Below, in pieces: positions 1-11,823 of a DNA stretch of 64,000 nt (positions are counted from its first letter, which is position 1; each line of letters begins with the position of its first letter). The DNA lies in the NCBI GenBank assembly GCA_022266195.1, contig WHVY01000003.1:12276001-12340000 (forward strand). The letters run 5' to 3'. Source of the stretch: Tetranychus cinnabarinus. Lineage: Eukaryota > Arthropoda > Arachnida > Trombidiformes > Tetranychidae. The translations under genes and the position numbers were made by a program. The notes beneath the pieces are model-generated. The model was not told the origin of the DNA. It was given only the letters and a program-made list of their open reading frames with translations, and searched no databases.

Positions 1-3000
1 ACCTTGACTGGTCATTCTGTGTGAAACAATGAATCAAAAATTTGAATGGAAATCATGAGAAGGGAAAAGAGTGAAAAGAAGGCAAAAAAAGAGTTGAAAG
101 TGTAACTTGTGTCAAGATGAGCAGAAAAGCAGAGTTTCCCTGTTTCATTGAAACATTGAAACAAGCCTATTATTCACACAAAGTCTACTCACAATTTTAT
201 CTTAATTAAACCTTTCATTTGACGTTAACTTTATGTTAACTGTTTTTCCATTAACATGGAGTTCTCATCTTCACTCCCAGTTACCAGTTGAAAAAAAACC
301 TGAAAAACCTTTCAAACCTCAAATTTGTGTGCCGTTTCCACTTTTCACTCAACTTTGCTTTTATTGATTTATTTGTTAACTTCAATTGGAAACAAATTTG
401 AAGCAAAAGAAGAGGAAAAAAGTGTGAGAAGTAAAGGGTTGAACAAAAAGTGAAACTTGAAGTTAATCCATCAATTTAACGGCACTTTTAATTCCCTAAT
501 TTCACTCTCAATAGACTTGCATGAAAAACTTCCGTTTTTTCACATTCAAAGTGATTAACAGAGAAACAAAAAAGTAGAATCATTTGTAATGTCCAGAAGA
601 TGAGGAGAAACAGGGAAACAATGAAACAATATGAATGGGCAGAATTGGATGGAAAAGGAAAATTCATTTAAATGTTGTGAACTCAAGTTTCGATTCACAA
701 GATTACAAAATTTTCTCCAGTTTTTTTGTTTTCTTTTAAGCAGAGAGGAAACAGCATGAAAAGGTTCACAATTGAAGAGTAGGAAGTGAAGAGAGTAAAA
801 TATGGAAACAAGACCAACATAACTGGGAGTGAAAATGATGCGAACAAGAAAAAAAAAGTGAAATAACTTAATGTCAAAAAAGACTTGGAAAAATGATGTT
901 AACTTGTTAAATGGATAACGGAAGGTAGACAAGGGATTCCAAGGCAACAAGCAAAAATATGATAACAAATCAGTGGGTTCATGTTATGCATATAAGTTGA
1001 TGGTGTGAAGACATGAGATGATGAAAAGTAACGAGTAAAGTTTCCATGTCAATAATGACTCAAAATGGGCTCAATATTGTGCTTCCTGACACAAACAGTG
1101 AATCCCAAAACTTGAAATTATTGTTATTCTGGTTTAACCTTATTGTCTGTTCATTTTACCCTCCAATCAGAACAACAAGAAAGAATCATTTTCTTCTTAA
1201 CTGAGAATCATGTTGATCAGAACAATCTGATTTTCGTCTTTTCTCTTTTTACGTTTTTCTGCATTTTCATTGTCTATTAATCTTTGGATATAAAGATGAA
1301 GGAATAATTTAAAAGATAAAATCGAGATTCTCTTTTTGTTGCCTCAAGACTTTTCTTTTTTTTGTTTCTATTCTTCGACTTGATGATAACTTCATGTTTA
1401 TCATCATTATTCAGGATTGAGATTGAAACTATTTTCTAAACTGAAGAGTATTTAAATGTATCAAATGTTAACAAAGTGAATTGACAAACGGCAAGGGTAA
1501 ATACATTTATACATATTACATATCACTTTAAGCCATTGGAATTGGAAATTTTGTCTTCTTCTTTTTCCTTCCATTTCCAGACTTGAGATCCTGACTGTGT
1601 AAAGAGACGAAAATGACAATCAGAATATTTTTTGTTCTCTTTCAGTTGCTATTCAATTTCTTCAAATTATATTATTCTCAAGTTAATATTATTCAGTTTT
1701 TTCCTTGTTTTCCTTTCTTTCAACTGTAATGAGTTTTCCTCAAGATTATTACAAATCATTACAAACCCTTGAGCTATTTTCATGATTGCTTGTACTTCAT
1801 CTTTTCATCATTCAATTTCTTCTCAAATTCATAATCAGCTTGAAACACGAAACATTTTCTGATTGGAAAAGAAAACATTTTTTTGGAAAAGTTTCATTCA
1901 AACATCGAATCGAAAATTGGATTTAGTGACTTTGATTTTCAACAGAAAAGTTGATTCAGTTTAAAGATTATGAGAAAAGATTAACAATTTTAAGCTTTTA
2001 ACATGAAAAAAGCATTTTTGTTGTTCGATGAAACTGAATATTTTGTCATTCATTACGTGATTTCAATAGCAATCCGAGCTTACGAACGATTACATCATTT
2101 ACATTGGAATTGGATTAACAGGGAATGTTGTCCCATTTAATATCATCATCGTCTTATTAATCTAAGTTAATACATCGATAAAGGATTTAATCAATTAATC
2201 CAAACTGTTGACTTCCGTTGAGTCTGTTCAATATTCAGTGGAAACGATATTGACCGGAAGAAAAGGGTCAAATCTCTTTTAAATCTGGCTTCCATTTCAA
2301 TGAGTTGAACAATAAGAAAAGTAAATTTATTATTTACTGTTGATTAACTTTGATTGTGAAGTAATCCCGATTGGAATGAGCAACAAAGACACTGAAGACT
2401 GAAATGATTGAACAAAACGATCGATTTAATTGTAATCGCAAGAAAAGATAATCTAAATTCTTGTCCAGATTCAAATCTAGATTAACCTTTTCTCAACCTT
2501 AATTCAGTTGGAAATCTGTTTAACCATGAAACCGGAATGAAAGTGTAATGACAATTTCCTGACTCAAAGTAAAAACCATTTCAAGTAAAGTTGAATAAAA
2601 GATGAACTCAAATTAATTGATTTACAGTTTTATTGAAATAAATTGGTGACAAAAATTCATGCAAAGCATCTTATATTAATATTAATAAACTGATTAAAAA
2701 TTCAATTCCATTTCACTGAATAAATAAAAACTTTTCTATTTTTTATATTTTGTTTCTTTTCCAACCAAAAATCGTTGAAAAGTTTATCAACATTTTAACG
2801 ACACTTTGGTCAGTTGATGAACCAGAATATTAAATTATAATCTTAACTGAATTACCATGAGAACAACTTGAAGATGGAGATTTCAACTCGAAAGAGATTA
2901 ATCATTTAACGTGATAAATGAACTTTTCGAGTTCAACTTTTCCAATCTGATTCACCATGGAATTGAACTGATTAACCGATTAAATGATTATGTTCATTAT

Positions 3001-3893
3001 CATCAGATTATTTATAGTTATTGGAATAAAATGTAAATTGGAAAAGATAAAAAAAGTTTTTTCTCTTTTCGCCATCAAATTAATTTCATTAGTTCATGTT
3101 AATTGTTCAGAGTTTACTGTTCATGGGAACGTGATAAAGCTTTTGAAAATTAACTTAAACCATATTTTTTAATCCTTTTCAATCAAAAGACTCGTTTTTC
3201 AGTTAATGATAACTTTCACTCCCTGTTGATATAAGTTATGTTCATTGTTTGTTTGCATTTGTTTAATCCTTTTCTTTGTTTCATTCGATTCTAATTGAAA
3301 CTGAATGATAATAATTGTCAAGCGACAATATTATTAAGATAGTGAAGCTAATAGATGGTTAAATACATTATTTTGGGCTTTTTTATTCACTTTTTTCTTC
3401 TTCTTCTTCAAAAATTCATGCTGAGAATAACAAAATGAAAATTCTTATTCTCATTATTTTTTATTACATTTTTCACCCTTTATTAACATTATTATGTTTA
3501 TAATTTTATTTTTTTTTCTTTCGCATGAAATTCGCCTTTTCTCCCTGCATTTGATTACAAACCATGAAAATGTTAAGAAATTTGTTTAACTTGAGTAAAT
3601 ATTAATGAAAATAAGAGAGATTTGAAACTGAATTGTCAGAGATAATTTGTTATCAACATCAATTACAACAATTGAAACTGATTTAAAATTCAATTAAACC
3701 AGTGAAAACAGCAAAAAAGTCAACTAATTCAATAATTATATTAAAAGGTATAAAAGGCAACTTTTAATTCTTTTACTTTCTATTGTTTTATGTTTTGATC
3801 AAGAAATTAAAAGCTAGAAGTTTTGCAGATTCAATAGTGAAGAAGATTCAACTGATTCCAAGCATGAACTCGAGTTTACTATCAAACTTGAAA

Positions 3894-4514
3894 TTACTCC
3901 AGTAAATTCAGTAAATAACTCTTTTCTTTATCCTGACGTCGTTCTTTTGCGTCGTCAATGATGTAGGCATTTGGAGCGGCTATAACAAAAGGTTTGAAAA
4001 GTGCCCTTTTCTTGTGGTCCGAATATGAATATGGATCAAGTTGTGCTCCGGCTAAGTTAAGTTTGCTTTTTGGATGAATATTTAGATTCCATAGCAATAG
4101 CGATAGGCTTATCAGTCGGAGGTTCTAATAAAGTGTGTAAAAATTCGCTATATGAAAAAAGTCAGTATGATATGATTTTTATACTGTAGCACCAGATCTC
4201 CAACAAATAACAATAAAATTTTGTAAAATTTAAAAAATTTCTTTGAAGCTGCTGACGAAATGTGAAATTTTGGAAGCTTAGGGATGAGTCTTTGCTTCGC
4301 TCAGACCAATTAACTGAAAAGTTTATTAAAATTTACCTTGATATTGTTCCCAGAATTCATCTGATAATTTCATGTTTGCCTTTTTGACTTTATATCTTTT
4401 GTTCCCTTCGTAACAATAAAGCGGCCTAAATTGCTGTGCATACATCATCAATCTTAATCGTTTCGCATGAAATACTCTGAGGTTACATGATGTCTTCCAG
4501 AATAAAAGGTTCAT
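3894..4514 (-). pseudogene. Degenerate DDE-type DNA transposase fragment (probable)
   Basis: On the minus strand, about 4135-3894 can be read as a broken reading frame. One frame gives a segment containing DKPIAIAMESKY. A second frame continues with SYSDHKKRALFKPFVIAAP followed by NAYIIDD and stops at 3894. The pattern of an acidic/Tyr strand, then a YS.HK..LFKPFVI..P..YIID block, resembles the catalytic core of the DDE endonuclease-like transposases common in invertebrate genomes; this assignment is from memory of the family. A second minus-strand open stretch, 4514-4326 (with RLRLMMYAQQFRPLYCYEG), lies just upstream in the same orientation and may be an N-terminal part of the same element. 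There is at least one frameshift and no complete DDE triad. No terminal inverted repeats were found. Confidence 0.33.
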
Positions 4515-4517
4515 TTC

Positions 4518-4630
4518 ACCCCTTTCCTCTCCTTTTTCTTCTTCCTTCTTTCTTTATCATCTTCATCGCATTTTTTCTTCTCTTTTCTCTTCTTGGTTTT
4601 CTTTTCTCTTTTTTTCTCCCATTTCTCCAT
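4518..4630. repeat. Pyrimidine-only-like tract
   Basis: About 110 bases made almost entirely of C and T on the plus strand (CCCCTTTCCTCTCC... then repeated TTCTTC and TTTCTC runs). Similar shorter tracts occur near 8500-8560 and 30430-30490. Such homopyrimidine:homopurine stretches are low-complexity DNA able to form triplex structures; no gene is seen in it. Confidence 0.6.
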
Positions 4631-7554
4631 CATGTTCTTATTCCCTGTTTCCTTCGATAAATCTATTGAAACATGGACATGGTCTGTAGATCAAAATAAT
4701 TCTGTTCAACAGGGTAATTCACTGTTCTACTCAATGTTTACATTTTGACCCTCACAAGATGTAACAATGGTTAAGTATGAAGAGAAGAAGAAGAAGAAGA
4801 AAACAAAATTAAAAGAAAGCAACATTATTTCAACATTACCATCCTCATCCTCATCATCTTCCTTATCTGACGTGTCTTCATCTTTTCTTCTCATTCCATT
4901 TTCACCATGAATTTTCTCAGCTTTGCGATTTGAAACTGATCACGTTAAACTCTGAATAGCATTTGATTACTTTTCTTTTCATTCTGATAAAAGTATAACT
5001 CGAAATATTGTATTAATACATTAATCTTGTCAAGGGTCAACAAGATGTTCCGAGTTATCATCAGATTAATCAGTCTTGCATTAGAAGCAGAATTTTGTTC
5101 AACATTGAATATAATTATTGGTGGAAACAAAAGGCTTGCAGTTGCATTCAGTTTTGTGAATAAATAATTTTCTATTGGATTCCTTTTTTCCAAACATTCT
5201 TTACCTTTATTTCAATTGAATAACTCAATTTGGGAATCAATATCATGATAGGTTTACTTTTTTCTCTCAACTCAATCTCTTCTTTCACAATTTTGTTATT
5301 TTTGGTTCCTTTTATTTTGATACTTTCCAATTCGCGTTATATTCACAAGTTATTTATTCACTTGAACAACCAAATGCATGATAAAAAAAGATGAAAAAGT
5401 CAACAATAAAAAGTTGAAGATGAGAATTAAGGTGATGATAATGATGAATGACAACGGAAAATATCAGTCCGTTTCAGATTCTCTTTTTTCTTCAACCTTC
5501 TAACTTCAACATGCTACAAGATGAATAATAATGAAAAATGATAAAAAGAGAGAAAAGTTATTCCAAATAACTCTGAATCATGCAAAGAAGATGCAATTTT
5601 CAATAGATTGGGTTGACCAAGGAAACATTGACTCTGATCATCTGCCTTTTAGGTTAACTTGGCCAATCTCGAAGGCCAACAGCAAAAATTAGCTTTCAAA
5701 AAATACTGTTAAGGCCATTTTCTCAAACTTGCCTTTTCGTTCTGAAGCAAAACTTTGATAAACAGATCAAAGATGAAACCAATAAGTAAAAGGTTCAATT
5801 CCGTTTCTCGATAAAACTATTCATACACGAACATTCAATTGTTTTTCAACTGAATCATAATAATTTAGTGTTTCCTTTGAAACGACTAGAACTTATTGTT
5901 ATTAGTGTAACATACGCTTAAACTTTCATTCCTGACTTCGATATTTATTGAATCTTTATCAGATATGGACTGCATCACCTTCTGACTCTTTGATATAAAC
6001 TGTTGAGAAATATCACGAAAATGAGAATTTTTGAACGATTTCTCAAAAGTAATTAGAGTTGATTTGCTTACGTTTCACTAGCAACTGAAAATAACTTGGA
6101 AGTAAGGGATTCCTATTTCCGTATGCTATCATTATCTAGTCATTCACTCAAGTTATGACTGATAGAGTTGTTTTGATCCTAATAAACATTTACATTCACC
6201 TTATTAAGATCATGATTATTGGTTTGAGTCAAAGTCGATTATTAATCATCGGATTATTTTGCATCATTATTGTATCAACAAATAACCAGAAGTTTCTATT
6301 TGGGTTTATTTTGTGCAGAATTGATTGGAATAAAGAATAATTTTTGACAGAAAAAAGCATGAAACAGAAATTTCAATTGCATCGAGAGAATTATCTTCTA
6401 GTCATTTGAAATCAATGATTCGTTTCTTTAATCATTTGAAATGTTCAATTTAAATGACTAAATGATGAGAATAAGTGAAAATGAAAAATATTTTATTTAC
6501 AAATGTTACAGAAAATTGTGACAAACTCACACTGAGAGTTTCAAATGTTTTTATGAATATTGTTATCTGAAGAGATGAAGTTGATGAAACAAAAAGAATC
6601 CCTGAATCTATTACAGAATTGAAGGGAAGGGAAGATGAATGAGAAAGATTGTGAAGATGAAAAGAGCAAAAAGCTAAACGAAATGTCAAACAATTGAAAT
6701 GAAATTCAAATTATATTTTGATTCGATAATCCAAGTGAAAAGAAAGGAAAGTCAATGAGATTTATTGATTATCGTTAATCCGAGTTGAAAATACAATCTT
6801 GTTAACAAACTGTCTTTCAATATTTGCGTCTGTTTATCATCAATCAGAATAAAGGCAAATTTTAATTCAAAGTTAATCAACTTTTATTCAACATTTCACA
6901 TTCAAATAATGATGATAATTTACAATTTTTGTTTCATCTTCAGCTGCTTTTCTTTTCCATCTCAATTCTGTTCTTAACATGGAAAAGGTTTTCTCATTGA
7001 ATTACATATATTTAGATGTGAAGTAAACAAACAACAAACTGAATCCAACCATTATTAGCATTTAGATAGGAAAAATTGTCTCTCCTTGTCGTTAAATATA
7101 AAATAACAATTTATTCACAATTCTCTTCAATTCAATTCTGTAAATTCAACTCAATTCTGGTTCGACAACAAAATTTTATCATATTTTGTTTCAAACTCAA
7201 AAACTACTAGTAAATGTCCAAATCATCAGATTCTAGCAACTAAATTCAGTTTGAAACGTTTTTGATTCACCTTTTTACAAATCAAAACTGAAATAGACTT
7301 TCCATTCTAACTTGACTTAAAGTTCAGTCAACTTTACAAATGATTCAATTAATCAATCAGACAGAATAATTGATCTACTAACAAGTTCCAATAGAAATTT
7401 TCCTAGAATTTCGCTTTCTATTCAGAACCGAATTGCAAAGTCGTTTTTACAATCGATTGTTTTGTAAGAGTTCCGCATTCGGACGTTTACAAGAAAATGC
7501 AATACAAGGAAATAGTTAAGCTGGAGAGAACGAGAGAGAGAAATTTTTGTTAAA

Positions 7555-7920
7555 AACTTTATTCAAACGAAGAAAAACAAACGAAAGTAGAGTTACTCCT
7601 CATTTCGGATTCATGCGAAAACTGCACGAGTTCTGCACGAGAACTTGATGCCGATCCTTTTCGAGATGCCATTCTTCTTCCTCTTCCTTTCGACGCCTAC
7701 GTAATCAGGAAAGTTAATTGCACATTTATGCTATGGTTCGCTAAGAAATGCACGAAGCTGCCATTGTTTTTTGTGTGAATGCAAATTGATACCATCAACA
7801 ATAGAGCGACATCTTGAGCGACAAAAATCACGTTAGAATCACTGGCAAAGAATAACGAGCCTTGGCGGACAATTCGTATCCATTTTAAAACGAAATAACT
7901 TTGAAGCAAGTTATTGAAAT
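7555..7920 (-). pseudogene. Possible gene relic with 3' end on the minus strand
   Basis: The segment is noticeably richer in CG dinucleotides than its surroundings. Read on the minus strand it shows an acceptor-like TGATTACGTAG, then a basic/acidic frame containing RRKEEEEEWHLEKDRHQVLV and ending in MNPK-stop, followed within about 50 bp by AATAAA (minus strand, about 7558). Upstream (7910-7700) all three minus frames contain stops, although one 70-codon frame is open from 7909 to 7697. I do not recognise the product. It could be the last exon of a small gene, a decayed retrocopy or a chance frame next to a poly(A)-like signal. Confidence 0.2.
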
Positions 7921-10814
7921 TTCAGAGTTCAGTTATCTTAAGATGATTTTCAATTCTTAAGAACACCTGCAATACCTTTACACGAAATTTTCAAACGTAA
8001 AAATAGCTCGAGATCTTTTGATTAATATGCTGCAATAATGACCCCGACCATGAAATATGAGTTGAACATCGGAATATCGGAGAAGATGGAAATTCTAATA
8101 ACAATGCAAATGTGCATTTTGATGAATGTAAACTTCCAACTTTATTATTCTGAAAATTGATTGATGATAATCTGATGATCTCGTCGCCAATATTATCAAT
8201 TATTCAGGATAATCAACAGAAGAAACTGATGATACTCTTAAATTCTTAAATTCATTTTCTTTTCCATATCGTTGGCTAATCCTTTCTTTTCTTCATTCCT
8301 GTTCAATGTTTCATTAATAATATTAACAATAAGGTGAAAATGATGCCGAAGTGATGATAATGATGACGATTTTTCTTGTTATCATCTCTGTCCTCATCAA
8401 GATAAGTAACTATCACTTGTCTCATCGCTTTTTTACTTCGAGTCCAAAAGGCTTACATTGAATTCTTTTGATAAAATACATATTAAAGCTCAACATCCTT
8501 CATCATTTTCCTCATCTTCATCTTCATCATCCTCATCTTTTCTTTTTTCTGGTCTTTTCTCTCATCTGATAATATTATCCGGATGGTTTGTCGTAATTTG
8601 ATGATTCCTTTAACAAGAATATTTCCTTCTTCAGAATTGCTCATTTTTCTCTCTCAAACATTGTATCAAGTTTAATCATAATACCTCTTGTATCATCTTC
8701 TTATGAACTTTCATCTGATCTGAACATCATTTTGATCAATGATATTGACTTAAAACTCGTTCAGCTTTCCATTTGTTTTGATTGTTTTTTATTCTCAATA
8801 TCATTTGATACTCACTAAATTCAACTTGTAATCATATTTCCAATGGTCAGTTTCATTAAATGCATTTTATCATATTAGCTAAATTATCAAACAATTCATT
8901 TGATCAACTCGAAGATTATGAGCAAAAAATCTTCATCAACTTGAAGTACATTGAACTCGATCTTTAAAATTCTGTTCAATATCAACATCATGTAAACATG
9001 AAAGTATCTTGACTTGTTAATCATTTATTCAACGCTTATCCATCAAAGTTCAAAATTATTGTTTCATTAATAATTGACTAAAGACTAAGATAAACATTGA
9101 AATTGTTTATCAACATCGAGTTCAATTAAAAATTGATGAAAAGTTATTGATAATCACATTCATGTAAACCAAGATTTACTGATTTAAACCTCAACTTCAA
9201 GTTCATAAACTTTTGCATCAGAAATAAGCTCAAAAGAACTCGGTTAAATCTTGAATTCTGATTACAGAATTCTTTTTCTGCATTCTTTTTGCACGATTTT
9301 AGAAATTCTCTTGAATATAAAATCTTTTCATATGAATACATTTTTCTTGTCAACTCCAACCGCAATAGTCTATGACATTGAAACAGAAAATAGTGAAAAA
9401 TGGAAAACCTGGAACTTTGAGAAAGAATTTGATGCCAAATTTCCTGTTTCCTGTTCAACTTTATCAACTGAACAAGGCGAATGTTTGAAATCATTAGAAA
9501 ATTGAGAAAAAGTTGATAAGAAAAAAGTTCCAGAAGCACTGAAGAAGAAGAGAAAGAAAATCATTGAAGGCGAAAAAAACTCTACAGGTAATGAGGAAGG
9601 TGAAAGATTTAAAATTACATGAGTTTAATTTGAATATCAAGTCAGTTTGCTAACTATTATCATCAGTTGGGAGTGAAAAGAATTATTATTATATTCTAAA
9701 CTCAATTCTGTGTGATAACTGAATTACCTTTTTTTGCTCATTTTATCACCATTATTCAAGTTAAACAAGAACCAAATATCCCAATGGAACCATTAAGATG
9801 TTTTTCAAATAATCTGATTGTTCTTGGGGAACAAAAAAAAACAGTAACAAGTTTCAAAAGTTTGCTGAATAATGTTGAGAAGTAATTTGATTGAGAAAAG
9901 GCTCTGATTATTATTCACAATTTATATTGCAATTGAATATTCAAATCTAATCAACTCAATTCTCATTCACTTATAATTGTTTCAAAAGACTTCAACAGTA
10001 ATCGTGTTTAATTGAACTGGTTACAGCAATGAAAGTTTACTCCAAATGGAATGGATTGTTCATTTGAACTTTTTTCTGCTTTTCATATGTTGCATTGAAT
10101 TGCTTTTGAATTTGGAGGAATTAAACTTTTCGTGTTTAAATTAAACTTTTATTCTATCGTCTATTGTGCCCCATAATTGACTAAATGTTCATTAGATGGT
10201 GAATTAGAATGGGAAATTGTTTCCAATGTTGATTATGATCTATTGATCTTGTTTAATGTTTTTGCTCTTCTTGCTTTTCTTTCCTTGATTAATGTTAATC
10301 ATTGTGAACATTATTGATTCCTTTTCATCTTTGAGAACATGATTTTACTCTTATTATCATGATCATGATGAAAAGTAAAAAGTAACTTATCGACCTTCAA
10401 TGTTTCATTTCGTTTCTTCCTCTTCTCCCTTCCATTCAGCAAAACTGTATAAACTTTTCTCTCTTTCATGATATATTAATAATAATGAAAAGTATAATGA
10501 TATTGATAATAATAGGAAAGTAATACTAATGATTGTAACAATGATTTGTGGTTAAACACATTTTCACGTTCAAGTAAAGAGCAAATATGTTTTCATGTTT
10601 CTTCTTATTGCGACTTTGATCAATAAGAAAGTGAAACAATTAAAATGCTAATACAGTTATGCAGTTGCACAAATTCGGACATCTTGGACTTTGCTTGGTT
10701 GATTGCCGCAGCCTTAAACGTTTAACTGATTTGCAATTTACATTGCATAAAAAGAATCGCGAGGAGCAAACAAGATCGTCTTAACTTAATGCATGATCGA
10801 AGGGCTTTATGAGT

Positions 10815-11175
10815 GAAGATGAATTGCTTAGAGAAAATCCAAAATCGGTAATTCTTCAGCTTAATTTAAAGCTCTTTTCATTGCTTCGTATTGACAAAAT
10901 AGCATAATATGCATAGCAGTGGTATTATCGTTGCGTTTTTAACCATAAAACTCATGTTGTCGTTAGAGAAAAGATCAAATGATCGCTCAACTTACACAGT
11001 AGCAAAAGATTTAAGCAAAGCTGTTGAGTGTCTATTCAAATAGCTTAAAGTTTGCTCGTTACTCGAAGTTTGATGTTTCAAAACGAAGTGCTTCATTGTA
11101 AAAACTAGAAAATTTACGATCGAAAGCAATGCAAAGATGAATTGATTAGAGACATCCAAAATCAGCAATTATTGA
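10815..11175 (+). repeat. Imperfect direct repeat, two copies about 320 bp apart
   Basis: A motif beginning AAGATGAATTG and continuing through AGAG..ATCCAAAATC occurs at about 10817 and again at 11134. About 34 of 41 bases agree. The whole 10.65-11.3 kb stretch has more GC and more CGAT/GCAA words than the flanking DNA, so it may be the remains of a dispersed element. No coding frame was recognised. Confidence 0.35.
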
Positions 11176-11560
11176 ATTGCAATTAGAAGAAAATTGAATG
11201 TTTAAAAGGCAAAATGATCGAAAATAATTGAATAAGAAACAATTCTAACACAATTTTGACAGTTTCATTGTTAACCATTTAAGTTCACGCGTTTGCAAAT
11301 TTAAAAACAAAATTGGTCAACTTATTCAATCTTTTTGTGTATTTGTTCAGCTTGGCTTTTCATTCAAAGTGATATTCATTATTAATGCATCAATAAATTG
11401 AGTTAACATTTTTTTTAAACTTTAAACTGAATAACTTGACGAGCAAGTCATCACCTAAACGTCAAAACTAAATCATCATCATCATGCTTTACTTTTCACC
11501 ATCAATGATTATTTTTTTTTGTGGAAGAGCAAAAGAAGAGAGAGAAAGGAAAAAAGTTTC

Positions 11561-11580
11561 ATGATGATGATCATCATCAT
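11561..11580. repeat. Perfect 20-bp palindrome
   Basis: ATGATGATGA followed directly by its reverse complement TCATCATCAT. It sits in a stretch rich in ATC/GAT triplets, 70 bp before the candidate first exon of the Dscam-like gene. It is most simply a junction between two opposite microsatellite tracts. Confidence 0.7.
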
Positions 11581-11648
11581 TCTGATGACTTTTATTCCCT
11601 CATTGAAACAACCTCTTCTCTACTCTGGAAGGGAGAAACTTTTCCTAC

Positions 11649-11823
11649 ATGGAATTGTCATTATTAAAGTTCGCTTCCCTTCAGAACACTGATAATCTTC
11701 CGTGTTTATCACTTCCAAAAACATCTTCAAGTACTTTTTTATTTCATCCTCCAGGGAGTTTCTCTCTCTCTCTTTGCCTGATCTTCATCTCGACTCTCCT
11801 TTTGTATAATGTGATAGTTGGAT
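11649..11823 (+). CDS. Candidate first coding exon (signal/anchor peptide) of the Dscam-like gene
   Basis: The open frame from ATG 11649 reaches a hydrophobic segment, FSLSLCLIFISTLLLYNVIV, preceded by about 37 polar residues. It meets a possible donor GGAT|GTGAGA at 11823/11824, which leaves the frame in phase 1. Nearly all introns of the downstream Dscam-like gene are also phase 1, so this exon can join 16187-16273 (phase 1 in and out) and then the first secure Ig exon at 16914. Joining it directly to 16914 would create a TAA, so the intermediate exon is needed. The evidence is splice-phase agreement and a signal-peptide-like core; there is no homology. The true first exon may lie elsewhere. 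Confidence 0.3.

Larger units (their letters stand above)
1..11648. other. Non-coding AT-rich region upstream of the Dscam-like gene
   Basis: No exon with a recognisable domain was found on either strand. Open frames here are short, low in complexity (Phe/Ser/Leu or Lys-rich) and often open on both strands at once, as expected for AT-rich DNA. The stretch contains many TCATC/TTCTTC-type pyrimidine tracts and their complements, a probable transposase relic near 4 kb, a possible gene relic near 7.6 kb and an imperfect direct repeat near 11 kb, listed separately. It may be intergenic or part of a long 5' intron; the sequence does not decide this. Confidence 0.6.
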
